Source: Natrinema sp. SYSU A 869
GTDB taxonomy: Archaea > Halobacteriota > Halobacteria > Halobacteriales > Natrialbaceae
Length of the DNA stretch: 64,000 bases
Assembly (NCBI RefSeq): GCF_019879105.1
Contig: NZ_CP082248.1
Span: 806,001-870,000, forward strand
Direction of reading: 5' to 3'
The translations under genes and the position numbers were made by a program. A model generated the notes under the pieces. It ran no database searches, was not told the origin of the DNA, and saw only the letters and a program-made list of their open reading frames with translations. Of this stretch, positions 40,490 through 48,732 are shown in pieces (the first letter of the stretch is position 1; the number at the start of each line of letters is the position of its first letter).

Positions 40490-40615
40490 CGATGTTTCCA
40501 AACAACCGGGATTACTTCCGCTACAAATTTGAGAATCCAGGTACGTATACCGCCCCGGGCGCTCTCACCCATAGCTCCGAGAATATGACTACTGGGAGAG
40601 AACGTCCTCCGTCGC
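40490..40615 (+). pseudogene. Fragment of the shared Ig-like module
   Basis: MFPNNRDYFRYKFENPGTYT, then GALTHSSENMTTG, matches MFPANRDYFHHTFEEPGTYT in the reverse-strand gene at 39351-40379. It lies on the opposite strand, about 110 bases from that gene's start. It is a relic of a fourth copy of the module. The downstream 40660-40790 stretch (YRAIREVHETVTRENPVSFV) may be the rest but is not alignable by eye. Confidence 0.5.
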
Positions 40616-40789
40616 GATGATGGAACCGGCCAATTTTAAAAATCGGATGACGACCATCGATAATGTTCCGTACCAGTACCGAGCTATTAGAGAAGTTCAT
40701 GAAACGGTAACGCGTGAGAATCCTGTCTCCTTTGTCTTCGCCGAAGATGTGCATAGCCGCACTCTCACCCTCGAATTCCTGTCCTGTAC

Positions 40790-42046
40790 TTAGTGGATAT
40801 CACGCCGCCTTTCGTGACTGTGGATTCCCGAGATGGCCGCAGTGAGATGAGCCAGTGCGGACTGAGTAGCTGACTCGTTCGAGTCCGTCTCATTCGCGTC
40901 GGACTCGTGTGTCTCTGGTGGACCGATATCAGGCGGTCCGCCGTCCTCTGGGTCGGGGAACGAAATATCGTCACCGGGAACCTGTTCGACCGTAACTATC
41001 CTTCCAGACTCAGTAATCTGGACATCTGGACAGTTCGGATCTTCCGGTAGCTGGATCTGTGATTGGAGATACTCGCGGATATCACGATAGATGTATATAC
41101 GCTCATCGTCAGTACTCGTTTCGAGAGCAGTAAAGAATTCAGTCACCTTCTCCGCAGGAACAGTCGCTGTCACGGTCGTTTCACCGTGATCATGAAGTTC
41201 GACATCAATACGTCCGAGGTGGTGGTGGAAGCGTTCGTAGAAGGATGCACAACCATCGTCATCGCGTTGTTTGCGGGCTGCTGGCACAGCGATAATTGCT
41301 GAGACGAGTGTTTCCATGGCAAACGCGAGGACGAGCTCAAGTTCGTACTCGGTGAGCGTTCCCAATGGCCAGTTCTCGTACTGGGCTGCGATCATGTCTG
41401 GATGACAGATGAAATACCGGATGCGGTCATAGACGCCGTCTTCTGCTAACTCCATGTCACAGTGGATTGGATACTGTTTCTCAGGATGTCGAGAGAGTGG
41501 TCGTCGAGTCGAGGACTGATTTGTAGTATTAGTAGTCGCAGTATTGTTGGTTGTTGAATTATTCACTGTCGTGTTTGGAGTTGCATTCGGAGACAGATTC
41601 ATGGACGTTGATTCTCTGATTGTCTCCGGCAGTCGGAACTCTGTCTGAATACTCTTCGGATCGTAGATTGGACTGGGGTAGAGGCCGTCCTCAACGAACC
41701 CCTCGTTGATGGCCTCGATCCAGTCCTGTTGGACTTCGTGAATAGTCTCAATGAGATCCGGTAGTGTTTCGGTACACCCGCTCTCCCACTCGGTTTCTGT
41801 CCGCATACAGCCTGCAAAGGGAACGGTAAGGACACTGAGTTTGCTCAGGAGGACGCGGCGAGACTGCGGTCGTGAGTGCACGTGTATCGATGTTGATTTG
41901 GTAGACAGCAGATTCGGTACTCCTGTGGCAGTCTGTTTTCGTCTCTCACTGATGCACTCGACCGGATGGTGGACTGATTCGAGAGGCGAGGGAATCGGAG
42001 AGGAACGATGATTGTGTGATATATGTGGTAGTCCACCAATCACCAT
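40790..42046 (-). CDS. Exported lipoprotein-like protein, halo-specific
   Basis: Up to 418 residues. The Tat-like lipobox SRRVLLSKLSVLTVPFAGC is at residues about 62-80 of the longest frame, so the real start is probably near the GTG at about 41881 (VHSRPQSRRV). A Thr/Asn-rich linker (NNSTTNNTATTNTTN) lies at about residues 165-185 and may be glycosylated. The next part has CHPDMIAAQYENWPLG and hydrophobic LVLAFAMETLVSAIIAV. The end is rich in Asp, Glu and Pro. It resembles haloarchaeal cell-surface lipoproteins of unknown role. It lies at the right edge of the exported-protein cluster. Confidence 0.6.
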   Translation of the reverse strand: MVIGGLPHISHNHRSSPIPSPLESVHHPVECISERRKQTATGVPNLLSTKSTSIHVHSRPQSRRVLLSKLSVLTVPFAGCMRTETEWESGCTETLPDLIETIHEVQQDWIEAINEGFVEDGLYPSPIYDPKSIQTEFRLPETIRESTSMNLSPNATPNTTVNNSTTNNTATTNTTNQSSTRRPLSRHPEKQYPIHCDMELAEDGVYDRIRYFICHPDMIAAQYENWPLGTLTEYELELVLAFAMETLVSAIIAVPAARKQRDDDGCASFYERFHHHLGRIDVELHDHGETTVTATVPAEKVTEFFTALETSTDDERIYIYRDIREYLQSQIQLPEDPNCPDVQITESGRIVTVEQVPGDDISFPDPEDGGPPDIGPPETHESDANETDSNESATQSALAHLTAAISGIHSHERRRDIH

Positions 42047-42390
42047 CTTAGTTCTCCGGACACGTCTCTTAATGGAATTATATACTTGAACACTAGTTTT
42101 CTCTCGTTTACATTACCACAAGAATATCGCTGTAAAACTCTGTACCGGACCGGGGAGTGGGAAATAAATAATTTCTGTGTCGGTCGCAACACGGCACCGG
42201 TAACAGCGGTCGTAGACTACGGTTCCTTCATCGGCTTCGATCGTGATTGTGCCCATGTTCTGTGGGGTGGTGGCTCTGTCACACCCCGGACGGGGTGATG
42301 TTTCTTGTTCTATGTCCTGTCTGTTATCGTGCGTACCTCATGTTCGTCTAAGACCTCACGCAATAAATGGGTTGGAGGGGACCGCTGCTA
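42047..42390. other. Intergenic stretch with no clear gene
   Basis: No coding frame stands out. CACCCCGGACGGGGTG (about 42280-42295) is a perfect short hairpin and could be a terminator or a regulator site. Confidence 0.35.
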
Positions 42391-42540
42391 ATGCCATACG
42401 ATTCGTCTTACCGAGTTCTATCGGTGGTATTGGTTGCAATCCAAGAATATGATAGAGAGATCGCGTATCACGATGGGACGGACGGCACGAACACGAATAG
42501 CGCGGAGCTAGCGCAGTGGGTCGCATCATCGTCCGAGTAG
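42391..42540 (+). CDS. Possible small protein
   Basis: A 49-codon frame, MPYDSSYRVLSVVLVAIQEY, ending GTNTNSAELAQWVASSSE. Its acidic, Thr/Asp-rich composition is haloarchaeal in style, and GGAGGGG (42374-42380) sits about 10 bases upstream. No family is recognised, so it may be chance. Confidence 0.3.
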   Translation: MPYDSSYRVLSVVLVAIQEYDREIAYHDGTDGTNTNSAELAQWVASSSE

Positions 42541-42776
42541 CACGGCCTATATACCGGCACCACAATCGACTAAACCGGCGAACTGGGACGCGGCATTCGT
42601 CCGGTGTTCGGGTTTCTTCACCGAACGTAGTATATTTATTTCTTAAACTATATTGGTCAGTTTCACACCTGCTTCACAACCTGTCTCGTTTCCTTCTGGA
42701 GGTACTTTTACTTTTGCCGCGGACGGGCAGCCCTTTTTGATGACCATGTGGACGACCCACATGCGGAGGGGATGAC

Positions 42777-43337
42777 ATGGCGACAACGAACGACGAAGAC
42801 CAGAGCAAAGACACGATCAGAGATAACACCACGATCCACGACAGAATCGCACGCTACACGGGCGGCAGAGACACGGCCACCGAGATCTGGCCGATGACGG
42901 AGACGTGGGTGATCAGCAAGGCCGGGTACATCCGCTATCACAAGCAGTTCAGAGACGCGAAGACCAAATACAGAACCGATGTCGAGATCAAAGGCGCGTC
43001 CATCTGTACGCGACATGGACCCGGCGAATTCGTCATCCACAAATCCAGTCACGACGAACTGCTCAGGCAGTCCGATCCTGATCTGCCGAATCACTACCAC
43101 TACGTCGTGACCCGCCGGGTGGACGGTGAGACCGCGCACATGATCGCGGACACCACCATTCCAGTGACCGAGATGGACCGATTGATCGGCCTCGACGGTG
43201 AGTACCAGTGGTCCCGGTACCAGAAATCCGGGCCAGTCCGATGGGCGGCGCACATCCCATGGACCTCGATCCCAGAATTCAGCGAGCGTGAGGAGGAGAT
43301 CCGGGAGCGTGCCAGCGCCTTCCGCATCGACGTATAG
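42777..43337 (+). CDS. Conserved hypothetical protein (paralog of 26159 remnant)
   Basis: A 186-residue soluble protein. Residues 18-50 (DNTTIHDRIARYTGGRDTAT) and 95-140 (HYHYVVTRRVDGETAHMIAD) are shared with the broken copy at 26159-26515. GGAGGGG at 42762-42768 precedes the ATG at a good distance for a ribosome binding site. It converges with the HTH/coiled-coil gene at 43357 (19 bases apart). No family or function can be named; the spread of copies suggests a mobile or plasmid origin. Confidence 0.65.
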   Translation: MATTNDEDQSKDTIRDNTTIHDRIARYTGGRDTATEIWPMTETWVISKAGYIRYHKQFRDAKTKYRTDVEIKGASICTRHGPGEFVIHKSSHDELLRQSDPDLPNHYHYVVTRRVDGETAHMIADTTIPVTEMDRLIGLDGEYQWSRYQKSGPVRWAAHIPWTSIPEFSEREEEIRERASAFRIDV

Positions 43338-43356
43338 GGGCGCTTACCACCCGTTT

Positions 43357-44190
43357 TTAGTGGCGACGACCGATGATCTGACGGACTATATGGCCACCAT
43401 CCACGGTGTCGTCTGACTCTTGCGCCGCCTCGTACGCTTCCACGACCGGCGTGATACGTCGTATCCCCGGGAGGAGCGTCCCCCGAATCCATTGATCCGT
43501 CTCAGTCGTCCACTCGTCGATCTCATCTACTCTCTCCTCGAGCACATCGACAGTCGATTCGACGTCTCCGACGCGTGCCTGCACATCGTTGATCCGCGTG
43601 CCCATATCCGCTCGAACCATATCCATCTCGTCACGCATCTCCCCCTTTGCTTGCTCCAGATCGTCATGTGTCGCTAGCTGGCTGATCGACGTTTCGAGGT
43701 CGGTGACGCGAGTCTCGATCTGCTCGAAGTCGGACTGGACGTGCGGTGTTTCATTCTGGGCGTCAATGTCGTCCAGACGTGACTTCATTCTGTCCTGCTG
43801 TTCCTCGAGCGATTCACGCACATCGCTTAATTCCTGACGTAACTGATGCACTTCCTCGCGCAAATCGTCGGTATCCATCTCGGCCGTCGCGAGCGCTGCT
43901 TCATGCTCGGCGACAAATTCCTCCCCGTCGGATGTGAGCATCGCGACCCGCGGCGGCTTCCGCGCCGAGCCATCCGGATCCACCTTGTCGATACGGGTCT
44001 GAATCAGCCCCTTATCCTCAAGCGAGTCGAATACGCGGAGTACCTTGCGTTGATAGCCGATGCTGTCACATGCTTGTCTGACAGTGGTGCTTTTCGCCAA
44101 ATCACCGCCCTCATGGAGGTAGAGCAGTGCTTCTCGCTCTGCATCACTGAGTTCTATCTCACCTCCGTCAAACGCAAATCTATTACTCAT
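43357..44190 (-). CDS. Winged-helix protein with long coiled coil
   Basis: A 277-residue protein. Residues 1-95 form a MarR-like winged helix (LSDAEREALLYLHEGGDLAK, VFDSLEDKGLIQTRID). Residues 100-245 are a continuous heptad coiled coil (DDLREEVHQLRQELSDVRES, RVGDVESTVDVLEERVDEID). The C-terminus is short and basic. This layout suits a dimeric or multimeric DNA-organising protein, possibly plasmid partition, as in other halo plasmid proteins. That role is inference. It is followed at 44366 by an IS630 element. Confidence 0.65.
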   Translation of the reverse strand: MSNRFAFDGGEIELSDAEREALLYLHEGGDLAKSTTVRQACDSIGYQRKVLRVFDSLEDKGLIQTRIDKVDPDGSARKPPRVAMLTSDGEEFVAEHEAALATAEMDTDDLREEVHQLRQELSDVRESLEEQQDRMKSRLDDIDAQNETPHVQSDFEQIETRVTDLETSISQLATHDDLEQAKGEMRDEMDMVRADMGTRINDVQARVGDVESTVDVLEERVDEIDEWTTETDQWIRGTLLPGIRRITPVVEAYEAAQESDDTVDGGHIVRQIIGRRH

Positions 44191-44374
44191 CTTATATTAA
44201 GATCATCAGTAGTAGCGTATAATCCCCACGACAGACCGCCTCGACACTGTCGCGCGACACATCCCACGCACCCCATGCGCCGTCAATATCTAGACCCACC
44301 AACCCCCTGGTAACGTCGATCTGAGCTGAATGCCACGTCTCGATTTCAAAACCTAACACTGGCTATAGTAGGAG

Positions 44375-44866
44375 TTAGAAATAACTGCTCATCTTTGGTA
44401 CAGAGAGCTGATTAAGTGCGGTATCGATCGCCGTTGTTAACTCGCCAAGTGAGTCAAAAAACCGATTGCTGAGAGCCGTTTGGAGCTGTCGCCAGCACTC
44501 TTCGACCGGATTGAGTTCAGGAGAGTACGCCGGTAACGTGACGAAGGCGAGGTCGTCACGGGCCGCCAGGTCCGTGACGGCCGATGCCTGGAAATACGGC
44601 GCTCCATCGAGTACGATGATTAGATCTTCTTCGAATTCTTTGCATAACGCGAGAATGAAATGTTTCGTGTGATCGGCAGTGACGTACTCGGTGAATCGTG
44701 AGAAGAAGCACTCGCCGTCTTCGGTGATCGCGCCGAGCAGACACGTCCAGTCGCGTTGGCCAGAAAGTTCGACGCTCGGCCGCGTGCCGCGCGGAAACCA
44801 CGCGGCACGCGGCTCAACCTGGACGGATTTCTTGGTCTGATCGATGCAGACTACTGTAGCGTCCAT
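44375..44866 (-). CDS. IS630 transposase OrfB (DDE part)
   Basis: A 163-residue catalytic part with D (VVCIDQTKKS), D (LIIVLDGAPYF) and E (NPVEECWRQLQ), ending SVPKMSSYF. It is made by -1 frameshifting from OrfA at the A7 run (about 44877-44883). The perfect inverted repeat CGCGTGCCGCG/CGCGGCACGCG lies inside it at about 44780-44812. It looks complete and functional. Confidence 0.85.
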   Translation of the reverse strand: MDATVVCIDQTKKSVQVEPRAAWFPRGTRPSVELSGQRDWTCLLGAITEDGECFFSRFTEYVTADHTKHFILALCKEFEEDLIIVLDGAPYFQASAVTDLAARDDLAFVTLPAYSPELNPVEECWRQLQTALSNRFFDSLGELTTAIDTALNQLSVPKMSSYF

Positions 44867-45375
44867 CTCCGCTCGCTTTTTTTGAGTTCGTCACGGAACT
44901 CTTCTGTGTCGGATCCCTCGGCTTCGGCGGCTGTGCGGCGCGGTTTTTGGTAACTCAATCCAGCTTCTTTGAGCAACCGCCGGCAACTCGGATAGGAGTA
45001 CTCGACGCCGTAGGTTTCTTCAAGAAACTCCTGGACGAGCGCCGGCGTCCATGCCGGCGCGTCGATCCCGACTTCCTCGGGAGGTTCGTGAACGGTTTGT
45101 TCAAACTCTTCTTGCTGTGTTTCTGAGAGCTTTCGTTTTCTCCCGGATCGGTGAGCATCAGAGACGGCTTGCTCAAGCGGTTCGTCCGTATTGAGTCGCA
45201 TGAGCCAACTGTAGATCGTCCTTCGACCAGTGTCGTGCCACTCTGCAAGTTCGGTCTGTGTCACGCCGTTCTTGTACGCAATCGCCGCTAACAACCGTTG
45301 TGTCGGCTTGTTTCCCTTAACCTTGTCAAGGGCGTCTTGGAGTTCTTCAACGGAAATCTCGTCGAGATGGTCCAT
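44851..45375 (-). CDS. IS630 transposase OrfA (HTH part)
   Basis: A 174-residue DNA-binding part, two residues different from copy 1 in the middle (KVKGNKPTQ versus KVEGNKPTQ; LNTDEP versus LDTDEP). HTH motifs are TQTELAEWHDTGRRTIYSWL and RRLLKEAGLSYQKPRR. The slippery CTCAAAAAAAGCG is near the end. Confidence 0.88.
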   Translation of the reverse strand: MDHLDEISVEELQDALDKVKGNKPTQRLLAAIAYKNGVTQTELAEWHDTGRRTIYSWLMRLNTDEPLEQAVSDAHRSGRKRKLSETQQEEFEQTVHEPPEEVGIDAPAWTPALVQEFLEETYGVEYSYPSCRRLLKEAGLSYQKPRRTAAEAEGSDTEEFRDELKKSERRWTLQ

Positions 45376-45667
45376 TGTCTACAGTAACAATCTACGGGCG
45401 AAAAATTCTAACGGTTACTATAGCCGTGCGACGGCAGAACCCGCTCTACGTTAGCGACCGTCGGCTCGAATAGCATTTTCTTGTCCCCATTCACACACAT
45501 CTATCAATAGCACATCACTTAAATCCCCAAACTAAGCTGTATTTCCAAGGGAAGTCAATTTCTGGTGAATTACACCAGTGACTACATATGTCACTCCACA
45601 ATATCCGATCATTCTCCGCCATTCTATTCAACTGTGGTAATAGTGAAAATTTCACGAATGTGAGGTT

Positions 45668-46133
45668 TTGAAACACGAAAGGGTGGTGTGGATTCCGTTC
45701 GATGGACTAGATATGACGCGAGCGGAACGGGTGGTTGACCGACTTGGGATGCTTTACGAGGACGGGCTTGACGCAGATGATTTCATGCTATTCGCGCCGG
45801 ATGTAGCGTCTTTACAGGGTGTAGATCAGACTAATATGTACTGGCGAAAACCATCCACGATGGAAAGGGGGCTATAAACGATATTATGGGCCAAACTGGC
45901 GGAAACAGCGAAAGAGAGCCTTGGAACGCGATGAATTCGAGTGCCGAATCTGCTTACTTGATAGACAGGGCCACAACCAAAAGTACGGATCTGACCCAGT
46001 AGTTCATCATATAACCCGATTCGGTGATTTTGAAAGCTATGAGGAAGCGAACATATTAGACAACCTCATCACTCTTTGCAAACGCTGTCACGGCCTTATA
46101 GAAGGTGGGCGAATCGAGTTGCCTGATGAATAG
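45668..46133 (+). pseudogene. HNH endonuclease, probably frameshifted
   Basis: The first frame (45668-45877) starts MKHERVVWIPFDGLDMTRAE. From 45836 in the +1 frame the sequence reads CTGENHPRWKGGYKRYYGPN, WRKQRKRALERDEFECRICL, then VVHHITRF and LITLCKRCHGLI. This is a complete zinc-stabilised HNH nuclease (CRIC, HH, CKRC). That frame has no start codon and a stop lies just upstream, so the gene has lost its N-terminus or shifted frame near 45830. It is followed by the CoiA-like gene. HNH proteins cut DNA. Confidence 0.6.
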
Positions 46134-46224
46134 CCCGGACAACTGTTACAGAGGATAAGACCGCGGCTGACCGTTCTCACAGCACTATTATTAATACAGT
46201 TGAAGCGTCACTTTAGATGTATCC

Positions 46225-47406
46225 ATGCCCTTCCGGGCCATCTACGATGGGGAGATCGTCGCACCTGCATCGGTCCCGGACCACGAGTCCGTCAAATGTC
46301 CCGAATGCGGATACTCGATGCACACTCGGAATCCGGACGGGGTAGCACGGCATTTCGTTCACTCTAACTCCGGGTCGGGAGGGGGCTGCTCGATGGCCGG
46401 GACCGGTGAGTCGGACACCCACGCTCGTTGCGTCGCCCTTGCTGCCGAAGCCCTTGCCGACCGGTTCGGCTCACAGCCAACCCAGTGCGGGATTGAAAAG
46501 CGAGTCGAGCTCGAGGACAGCTATCTCGGCCACGACTATCGGCGTGCAGACGCACTACTCGAGTTCGAATCTGAAAATCCCTACTTCGGGCACGGGATCG
46601 TGATTGAGGTTCAGCACAAGAATCACGAGAAGAACATCGATGCGGCAACGTACGACTATCTCAAAGCGGGCTACTCGATCGCGTGGCTATCGACGAGTGA
46701 CTTCGGGACGGAGTCCTTAGATTGCGATATCGTCGGAGAGACGTTCCAATCCACTGGTGGGGGCTGCTATAGTCCGCGTGAGAAAAACCCTCTATATCTG
46801 GTAAAGTGTGAACAATACCGGTATGAGGGAGAGCATATCTGGATCGAGATTCCCACGTCTGTCTTGGACGACACCGACGAGTACGAACTGTGCGTCAGTC
46901 GGGGGTGTGACCTTCGACGGCGATATGACGAGGAGACAGACAGCTACGAATACGATATCAACTCTGGTCTGCCGTCGTATTTCCGACCGAAACTGCTCCG
47001 GAAAGCCATCATCAGGGAAAGTTCGTTTGAAGACCTCGATGATTGGCTTAGCCAAATGTACCACATCTCCCCGATAGAGAAAATTATCGCTTTCCGTCCA
47101 GAGATAGAGTACTGCCGCGGCCCGAAAGGGTTCCACGAGTGGAAGACTCCGGAGACGGTACGGTCGAACAGAATTGGTGATCCGACGATCGAACTCAGAG
47201 AGTGCCGGTACTGTCCAGTGCATCTCTTGACAGACTTTCGTGGACGGCGTCAAGATCGAACGCATATCTTCTTTGGTGGCCCGCCTGATCCGGACGTGAA
47301 TCTGAGTGAAATTGAGAAGAACCCTGAGAGGTGCAACCATCGCAGTCACAATCCGGAAATGTGGGTTGAGTACTGCCCCGAATGCGGCGATACGGATCCG
47401 TCGTAG
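46225..47406 (+). CDS. CoiA-like competence-family nuclease
   Basis: A 393-residue intact paralog of the frameshifted gene at 19974-21115. It has an N-terminal zinc finger (KCPECGYSMHTRNPDGVARH, with FVHSNSG), then the PD-(D/E)XK-like core ADALLEFESEN, IVIEVQHKNHEKN and YSIAWLSTSDF. A second zinc ribbon follows (CRYCPVHL, and at the end YCPECGDTDPS). In bacteria CoiA acts during DNA uptake; the archaeal role is unknown. It follows the HNH gene, so a DNA-processing or defence role is possible but unproven. Confidence 0.75.
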   Translation: MPFRAIYDGEIVAPASVPDHESVKCPECGYSMHTRNPDGVARHFVHSNSGSGGGCSMAGTGESDTHARCVALAAEALADRFGSQPTQCGIEKRVELEDSYLGHDYRRADALLEFESENPYFGHGIVIEVQHKNHEKNIDAATYDYLKAGYSIAWLSTSDFGTESLDCDIVGETFQSTGGGCYSPREKNPLYLVKCEQYRYEGEHIWIEIPTSVLDDTDEYELCVSRGCDLRRRYDEETDSYEYDINSGLPSYFRPKLLRKAIIRESSFEDLDDWLSQMYHISPIEKIIAFRPEIEYCRGPKGFHEWKTPETVRSNRIGDPTIELRECRYCPVHLLTDFRGRRQDRTHIFFGGPPDPDVNLSEIEKNPERCNHRSHNPEMWVEYCPECGDTDPS

Positions 47407-47409
47407 AGA

Positions 47410-47570
47410 CTATCGGTCGTCTACAGCCAGCCACTCGAGTGCTGCACTGAGCGCTTGTCCGTTCGTTGCGACGCGGTCGACCTCCGAGATGATCTGGAAG
47501 CCGTTGATCGGCCCGGCCCAGAGGACGAACTCGAGGGAGCGATAGAACCGCTGATACAGCAGTGAGTGCG
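47410..47570 (-). pseudogene. C-terminal fragment, unknown family
   Basis: The reverse strand reads LLYQRFYRSLEFVLWAGPIN, GFQIISEVDRVATNGQALSA, then ALEWLAVDDR and a stop at 47410. The sequence is protein-like but has no start and no partner. It meets the convergent CoiA-like gene three bases after that gene's stop. Confidence 0.4.
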
Positions 47571-47700
47571 CGAAAATTTGGGCGTTTCAGCGGTTGGCGC
47601 GGGTAACGGGGTTGCCGGGTACCCTACGGTAGGTGCCCCTAAGGGGGCAGGGCAATCGCGCGGCGCGCAGAGCGCGCGCCGCGCTCGCGAAAATTGAGTC
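47571..47700. repeat. GC-rich palindromic region
   Basis: GCGCGGCGCGC (47658-47668) and GCGCGCCGCGC (47674-47684) are an 11-base perfect inverted repeat with a 5-base loop. Just upstream TGCCC/GGGCA (47634-47638 and 47650-47654) with the loop CTAAGGGGGCA makes a second hairpin, a relative of those at 50786 and 62811. No gene overlaps. A terminator, a plasmid-replication site or a regulator site are all possible. Confidence 0.55.
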
Positions 47701-47823
47701 GACCGATACAAGACGCCACAGCGGCGCTCCCCCTCTGGTAGGGTGTAGTAGGACCTCGCTAACTGTGATTAACAGATATGCCTACGAGGGTTTATCAGTG
47801 AAGCCACAGCCAAACGTGAGCGT

Positions 47824-47985
47824 CATGCGACACTCACAAGACGACCTACTGATCGTTTACGCACTGTCGTTACTTGCGCACGAGCACAAAGGAACTCAGA
47901 AAGAAGACTGGGACTGAACCTTGCAGCCGAGATCGCGAATCAGCAGGGGCTCGTAGTAAGCGAAGCAATTCGCCAACTTGAGTGA
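47824..47985 (+). pseudogene. Small 'DDLLI' plasmid-type protein, frameshifted
   Basis: MRHSQDDLLIVYALSLLAHE, HKGTQKEDWD is followed by a stop, and the next frame continues LNLAAEIANQQGLVVSEAIR to a stop at 47985. Inserting one base after GGGA gives 54 residues. The start and layout match the intact gene at 61494-61688 (HRDDLLIAVALTEFSVQYKQ), so the two belong to one family. Function unknown. Confidence 0.5.
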
Positions 47986-48011
47986 GCTACCACCTGATGT
48001 CATTGAGTTGG

Positions 48012-48458
48012 TTAGCAGAGAATATAAGTGTCTGACAGAAACCTATCTTCGGGATGTTCTGTGTCTTCAGCAGCCTTTTCTTCTGGATATTTTACTACTT
48101 TAAACCGATTGGGCTGCTTCTCGAGCAAGTATCCCTCGTCGACGAAATTTCGGACTTTAGTTTTCGTTTCAAATTTCAACAAACCTTCTTCTTGTGCAAC
48201 TTGCTTTATTTCATCCATATGGGCTCCTTCTTCGTTTGTTTGTAGGTCTTCTACTATTGGAATAACATGATGTTCGGAATCGGGATTAGAGTATACTTCA
48301 AGAGGAGAACCCTCTCCACTCCGTGCGGTCATATCCCTGAGCTGATCTAGAATTTGTTTCTGCATTTTTTCGCACTTTGAGAGTCGCCGATCCATTACGT
48401 TCATTCGTCGTTCAAACTCGTTTTCTGTAACGAAATCGTCCTCGTTGCTGCCACTCAT
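48012..48458 (-). CDS. Coiled-coil / winged-helix protein
   Basis: A 148-residue protein. Residues 10-50 form a coiled coil (FERRMNVMDRRLSKCEKMQK). The C-terminal half is a winged helix (MDEIKQVAQEEGLLKFETKT, VRNFVDEGYLLEKQPNRFKV). The composition is less GC-rich than its surroundings, which suggests recent transfer. It may be a small regulator. No family recognised. Confidence 0.6.
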   Translation of the reverse strand: MSGSNEDDFVTENEFERRMNVMDRRLSKCEKMQKQILDQLRDMTARSGEGSPLEVYSNPDSEHHVIPIVEDLQTNEEGAHMDEIKQVAQEEGLLKFETKTKVRNFVDEGYLLEKQPNRFKVVKYPEEKAAEDTEHPEDRFLSDTYILC

Positions 48459-48732
48459 ATTGAAAAGATTGATACTCAGGATATATTATTGTCTGGTGCG
48501 GTTGAGGGATCAGATAAGGGCCATTCGCAGTTGTCGCGGTCGCCGTTCTGTTTGCTCTGTGGCTAAGGCCAAGGTCCCAAACTAACCGCCCCGCTTCAGC
48601 ACAGCTTCAGCGGAAGCGAGAGAGAAGATGTTGATCGACCCGATCACAGCCAGGGCAGAGGAAAGATATAGCTCGCCAATTTAGTCCAATACCTTTGGTA
48701 TTATAGTGGAATAGAGGAGTGGTAATATCAGA

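Larger units (their letters stand above)
44366..45420 (-). mobile_element. IS630-family insertion sequence, copy 2 (intact)
   Basis: 1,055 bases, the same ends as copy 1 (TAGTAGGAGTTAGAA and, reversed, TAGTAACCGTTAGAAT). It is flanked by TA (44364-44365 and 45421-45422). It differs from copy 1 by a few substitutions, one extra A in the run at about 44455-44460 and one in the A run near 45402. It is in the same orientation as copy 1, and 10.6 kb lies between the two. Confidence 0.92.
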
